Assembly (NCBI RefSeq): GCF_001544975.2
Contig: NZ_FCOG02000012.1
Location: forward strand, 79,316 to 143,315
Reading direction: 5' to 3'
DNA length: 64,000 nucleotides
DNA from: Caballeronia arationis
GTDB taxonomy: Bacteria; Pseudomonadota; Gammaproteobacteria; Burkholderiales; Burkholderiaceae
The position numbers were made by a program, and so were the translations under genes. Positions 61,213-64,000 of the stretch are shown in pieces (the stretch's first letter is position 1; every line of letters begins with the position of its first letter). Below the pieces are notes generated by a model. It saw only the letters and a program-made list of their open reading frames with translations. It was not told the origin of the DNA and ran no database searches.

Positions 61213-61471
61213 ATTTCTTCAGCTTGCGTTCCTTATTGGCCTGCGCGAGCACCGATGCCGCGAGCGTCTTCGTGTCTTCGGAATACTTGGCGCTGTGAAG
61301 CATTTCACTCGCCTTGTGTTCCATCTCGGCGCTCGTCTGCCTGTTCGAATGCGTCTGCGACAGGGCGGAGGCCGCAAGGCTCTTCGCGATTGCCGATGCC
61401 TCCGGGTCGCTCAGCGTTTTCGCTGCGAGATGGGCGACCGGCTTCGACGTCTGTTTCTTGTTTTCCGACAT
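61211..61471 (-). CDS. Small hydrophilic helical hypothetical protein
   Basis: An 86-residue protein with AGAGGA upstream. Almost all helical and Ala/Ser/Lys-rich, with an internal repeat (LAASALSQ and LAASVLAQ). No family is recognised. It converges with htpG and shares the terminator. Confidence 0.6.
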   Translation of the reverse strand: MSENKKQTSKPVAHLAAKTLSDPEASAIAKSLAASALSQTHSNRQTSAEMEHKASEMLHSAKYSEDTKTLAASVLAQANKERKLKK

Positions 61472-61619
61472 TGATGTCCTCTCAGTGTTGATTGGCTCGC
61501 GCCAGGTCAGGCCGCGAGACCGGCCATACGTCCCATGACCGGCGCAGCAGTTTTCATCGCCGATATCCGCACTTCCATACGATTCGTCCTAACTCGATGA
61601 CGGTTTTATAATCACCGCC

Positions 61620-62264
61620 ATGCCGATTCCCCACGATCCCGTCGATGCCCACTGGCGCGTCGCACCGCGCGCCACCTTCACCACCGATCAGAAAGACTGG
61701 GCGACGCGCGGCGGCTCGCTCACCGCGCATTTGCGCACGCTCGGCGCGGTAAGCGTGTCGGTCACGCGCGAGGCCATCGACATGCCATTCGCCGACGAAT
61801 GGCGTGCGCTGCGCATCGGCCCGCGAACGCCGTGCTGGGTGCGCGAAGTCGTGCTGAACGTGGACGGCGTGCCGTTCGTCGCGGCGCACAGCATCGTGCC
61901 GCTCGCCGAGAGCGCGGGCGTCTGGCAGGCGATGCGTTCGCTGCGCACGCGACCGCTCGCGGAGCTTCTCTACAGCGACAGCAGCGTCGCGCGTTCGGCG
62001 CTCGTGAGCCGGCGGCTCACCGCGCGTCATCCGCTGTATCGGCTGGCGGCCGGACTCTTCGACGATGCCGCCGTGCACGCGCTCGTCGCGCGCCGCTCGG
62101 TGTTCGAGCGATACCGCGCCCCGCTGATGGTCACCGAATGCATGTTGCCGGCGCTGTGGTCGCGGTTGTCGTCTTCATTGCGCGAATCGCATCGCGAGCA
62201 TTCGCGGCCGCTCGAGCATCTGGTCTCGCATTCAAGGCGCCCCGCGCGCCCCGAGCCGAAGTGA
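61620..62264 (+). CDS. ubiC: Chorismate lyase
   Basis: A 214-residue enzyme converting chorismate to 4-hydroxybenzoate and pyruvate, the first step of ubiquinone ring synthesis. UbiC features: [52 protein letters not shown] and [20 protein letters not shown]. It is about 50 residues longer than E. coli UbiC because of a basic C-terminal tail. It overlaps the next gene by one base, so the three genes that follow are one operon. Confidence 0.88.
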   Translation: MPIPHDPVDAHWRVAPRATFTTDQKDWATRGGSLTAHLRTLGAVSVSVTREAIDMPFADEWRALRIGPRTPCWVREVVLNVDGVPFVAAHSIVPLAESAGVWQAMRSLRTRPLAELLYSDSSVARSALVSRRLTARHPLYRLAAGLFDDAAVHALVARRSVFERYRAPLMVTECMLPALWSRLSSSLRESHREHSRPLEHLVSHSRRPARPEPK

Positions 62265-62740
62265 TGCTGCGAGGCTTCCCCCCGATCGCCGACGAAGCGA
62301 CCCACACGCTGATTCTCGGCAGCTTTCCCGGCGTCGCGTCGCTCGCGGCGACGCAGTACTACGCGCATCCGCGCAACCAGTTCTGGCGGCTCGTCGGCAC
62401 CGTGATCGGCGAAGCGCTGCACGAGCTTCCTTACGATGAGCGCGTCGCGCGTCTGCTCGCCCACGGCATCGGCCTGTGGGACGTGCTCGCCGCCTGCGAG
62501 CGCGAAGGTAGTCTCGACGCCGCGATCCGCCACGCGAACCCGAACGACTTCGCGTCGTTTCGCGTGCACGCGCCGCTTCTCAGGAAGGTCTGCTTCAACG
62601 GCAAGACCTCAGGCCGATTCGAGCCGGTGATCCGCGCGGCGGGTTACGCGACGCTCGTGCTGCCGTCGTCGAGTCCGGCGAATGCTATCCTCTCGTTCGA
62701 CCAAAAATTGCGCTTCTGGCGCGAGATCCTCACGACATGA
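62264..62740 (+). CDS. DNA-deoxyinosine glycosylase-like protein
   Basis: A 158-residue DNA glycosylase of the uracil-DNA-glycosylase superfamily. It carries LILGSFPGVASLAATQYYAH and the C-terminal VLPSSSPANAILSFDQKL motif of the deoxyinosine subgroup. It removes hypoxanthine or other damaged bases to start base-excision repair. Translationally coupled to ubiC upstream (TGATG) and to the next gene (ATGA). Confidence 0.85.
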   Translation: MLRGFPPIADEATHTLILGSFPGVASLAATQYYAHPRNQFWRLVGTVIGEALHELPYDERVARLLAHGIGLWDVLAACEREGSLDAAIRHANPNDFASFRVHAPLLRKVCFNGKTSGRFEPVIRAAGYATLVLPSSSPANAILSFDQKLRFWREILTT

Positions 62741-63651
62741 CGAAACTCATCAAGCGCGCGTCCGCCGAAGCGCGTGCGTTCAACGGCAAAGCGCGCAACG
62801 AAAAACACGACAGACGCTCGAAGCGCGAACGCGCCGACGACCTCGACGACGCCCCGCGCATCGAAACCCCGCGCAAGCCGCGCTTCGCGCCCGTGACGTT
62901 CTCGGAAGAGGGCGGCGTCCGTTTCCTGCATTTCGGCACCGAATGGGTTCAGGGCGCGATGCGCCTGAAGAAGCCGAATCACATCGAGCTCGAGTACGCG
63001 CAGCAGATGATGTCGTGGCTGCTTTTCATCGAGACGCCGAAGTGCATCGTGCAACTCGGCCTCGGCGCCGCCGCGCTGACGAAGTTCAGCCACGCGTTCC
63101 TCAAGCGTGCGAAGGTCGAGGCGGTCGAACTGAATCCGGCGGTCGTAATCGCGGCGCGCACGATGTTCGAACTCCCCTCCGACGACGCCCGTCTCACCGT
63201 CAACGAACAGGATGCATGGGAGTTCGTCAACGATCGGGCGAATCACGGCACGATCGGAGCGCTGCAGATCGATCTCTACGACGCGACCGCGCGCGGTCCC
63301 GTGCTCGACAGCGTGTCGTTCTATCGCGCCTGCCGCGCGTGTCTGACGCCGGAAGCGGGCGTTGCGACGATCAACCTGTTCGGCGATCATCCGAGCTTCG
63401 TGCGCAACATGAAGCGCCTGTCCGAAGCGTTCGACGGCCGCGTGATCGCGCTGCCTGAAGTGCACGACGGTAATCGCGTCGCGCTTGCGTTTTCGGGTCC
63501 CGCGCTCGACGTGCCGTTCGCGGCGCTCGAAAAGCGCGCGAAGCTCATCGAGAAAGAACTGAAGCTGCCGGCACGCGAGTGGGTGCGGGCGCTCGCGATC
63601 AGCGAGCACGAGCGTACGGGCGAAAGCGCGCCAGAACGGTTCGCCATCTGA
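62737..63651 (+). CDS. Spermidine-synthase-like protein
   Basis: A 304-residue protein. The first 50 residues are a basic, probably disordered tail. The rest is a spermidine-synthase-type Rossmann domain (VQLGLGAAALTKFSHAFLKR, VEAVELNPAVVIAARTMF, DARLTVNEQDAWEFV and IDLYDATARGPVLDS), with the usual gatekeeper Asp. Key polyamine-binding residues are partly altered, so it may not make spermidine. Third gene of the ubiC operon. Confidence 0.8.
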   Translation: MTKLIKRASAEARAFNGKARNEKHDRRSKRERADDLDDAPRIETPRKPRFAPVTFSEEGGVRFLHFGTEWVQGAMRLKKPNHIELEYAQQMMSWLLFIETPKCIVQLGLGAAALTKFSHAFLKRAKVEAVELNPAVVIAARTMFELPSDDARLTVNEQDAWEFVNDRANHGTIGALQIDLYDATARGPVLDSVSFYRACRACLTPEAGVATINLFGDHPSFVRNMKRLSEAFDGRVIALPEVHDGNRVALAFSGPALDVPFAALEKRAKLIEKELKLPAREWVRALAISEHERTGESAPERFAI

Positions 63652-63710
63652 GGCTCGAAGTTCACAATAGTTTGCATTTGATGCGAAAACTGTTGGCTTA
63701 ACGGTGTGCG

Positions 63711-63743
63711 AAGATTGGCTAGATTAATTCTAGCCAATCTTTT
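63711..63743 (+). terminator. Intrinsic terminator of ubiC operon
   Basis: A perfect 13-bp stem (AAGATTGGCTAGA / TCTAGCCAATCTT) with a TTAAT loop and a T run. It is clearly AT-richer than its surroundings. Confidence 0.85.
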
Positions 63744-63860
63744 GACGCAGATGCTTCGGAATACGAATCGAACTGCCCGGAGCCAGATTGATAGATGGGG
63801 TGGCCGATTGGCACGAAATGAAGGCACGTGACGGGGTGGCAATAGGAGGGGTTCACTGCG

Positions 63861-64000
63861 ATGGGTTCGATGATATTGCCGACGCAGGCGTATAGCCTGC
63901 ATCTTGCGAAGCAGCCTGCACCATTCTCGGTGTTGTCGTTCGAAGGACGCGAGGCGATCAGCGAGACGTATCGGCTGGCGATCGAGTTCACCAGCGCCCG
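63861..64000 (+). CDS. vgrG: Type VI secretion VgrG, N-terminal fragment
   Basis: The first 46 codons of a gene that leaves the window. They read MGSMILPTQAYSLHLAKQPA and then SVLSFEGREAISETYRLAIE, the start of the gp27-like domain of VgrG spike proteins. AGGAGGGG lies upstream. VgrG tips the type VI secretion needle and often carries effector domains at the C-terminus. That part is outside, so any effector is unknown. Confidence 0.82.
   Translation, partial: MGSMILPTQAYSLHLAKQPAPFSVLSFEGREAISETYRLAIEFTSA

Noticed and set aside
1..64000. CRISPR array, insertion sequence or prophage
   Set aside because: No regularly spaced repeats, transposase, integrase or phage structural gene was found in either strand.

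Overview
The window looks like a chromosomal segment of a high-GC betaproteobacterium of the Burkholderiaceae (Paraburkholderia, Caballeronia or Burkholderia type). This rests on strongly GC-biased codon use, the families present (bacterial QuiC-type dehydroshikimate dehydratase, ParC/ParE, HtpG, UbiC, VgrG, many GGDEF proteins) and a tRNA-Arg(CCT). No insertion sequence, CRISPR array or obvious prophage is visible. Both edges cut genes: an amino-acid ABC permease on the left and a VgrG on the right.

Layout. 0-4.1 kb: a pirin, then a Spy/CpxP-like periplasmic protein divergent from an OmpR/EnvZ-type two-component pair, with CpxR-like GTAAC-N5-GTAAC boxes between them. 4.2-6.2 kb: a small conserved protein and a dCache-GGDEF cyclase. 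6.8-9.9 kb: an ABC transporter with a duplicated fused permease and no binding protein. 10-28.4 kb: the sigma-54 island described below. 28.5-36 kb: a second GGDEF protein, a TetR regulator with QuiC, a tRNA and small metabolic or membrane genes. 36.5-44 kb: a periplasmic protein, Uup, ParE, ParC and a CopD-like protein. 44-49 kb: a LysR regulator divergent from a transporter/amidase/deacetylase operon. 49-58.4 kb: a GGDEF-EAL protein, PhzF, RidA, aminotransferase, DMT exporter, VOC protein and a MocR regulator. 58.5-63.7 kb: a HExxH-type protein divergent from htpG (with a heat-shock promoter), then ubiC, a DNA glycosylase and a spermidine-synthase-like gene. The window ends in the start of vgrG.

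The most interesting region is 10-28.4 kb. It encodes a complete sigma-54 factor (called rpoN2 here; its usual lptB/hpf/ptsN neighbours are absent) and two sigma-54 activators of the AAA+ family. One activator has a receiver domain but no adjacent kinase; the other has no sensory domain. By eye I found eleven -24/-12 promoters with the exact GG-N10-GC spacing and close to the consensus TGGCACG-N4-TTGC. Each lies 23-137 bases (predicted transcript start to ATG) upstream of a gene in the correct orientation. One lies in front of rpoN2 itself. The targets are stress and envelope-type proteins: otsA (trehalose-6-phosphate synthase), DUF883, BON-domain, DUF4142, DUF1488, PA2169-like, PfpI/DJ-1, PEBP, glycine-zipper proteins, lipoproteins and several very small low-complexity proteins. 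This kind of gene set is under RpoS or EcfG control in other proteobacteria. My inference is a self-contained, positively autoregulated sigma-54 stress regulon, with sigma factor, activators and targets clustered together.

Other regulatory sites supported by the sequence are a sigma-32 promoter at htpG, direct repeats at the MocR-type gene and before quiC, and a set of intrinsic terminators that fit the proposed operons. Functions come from recognisable motifs and family knowledge. No searches were run.
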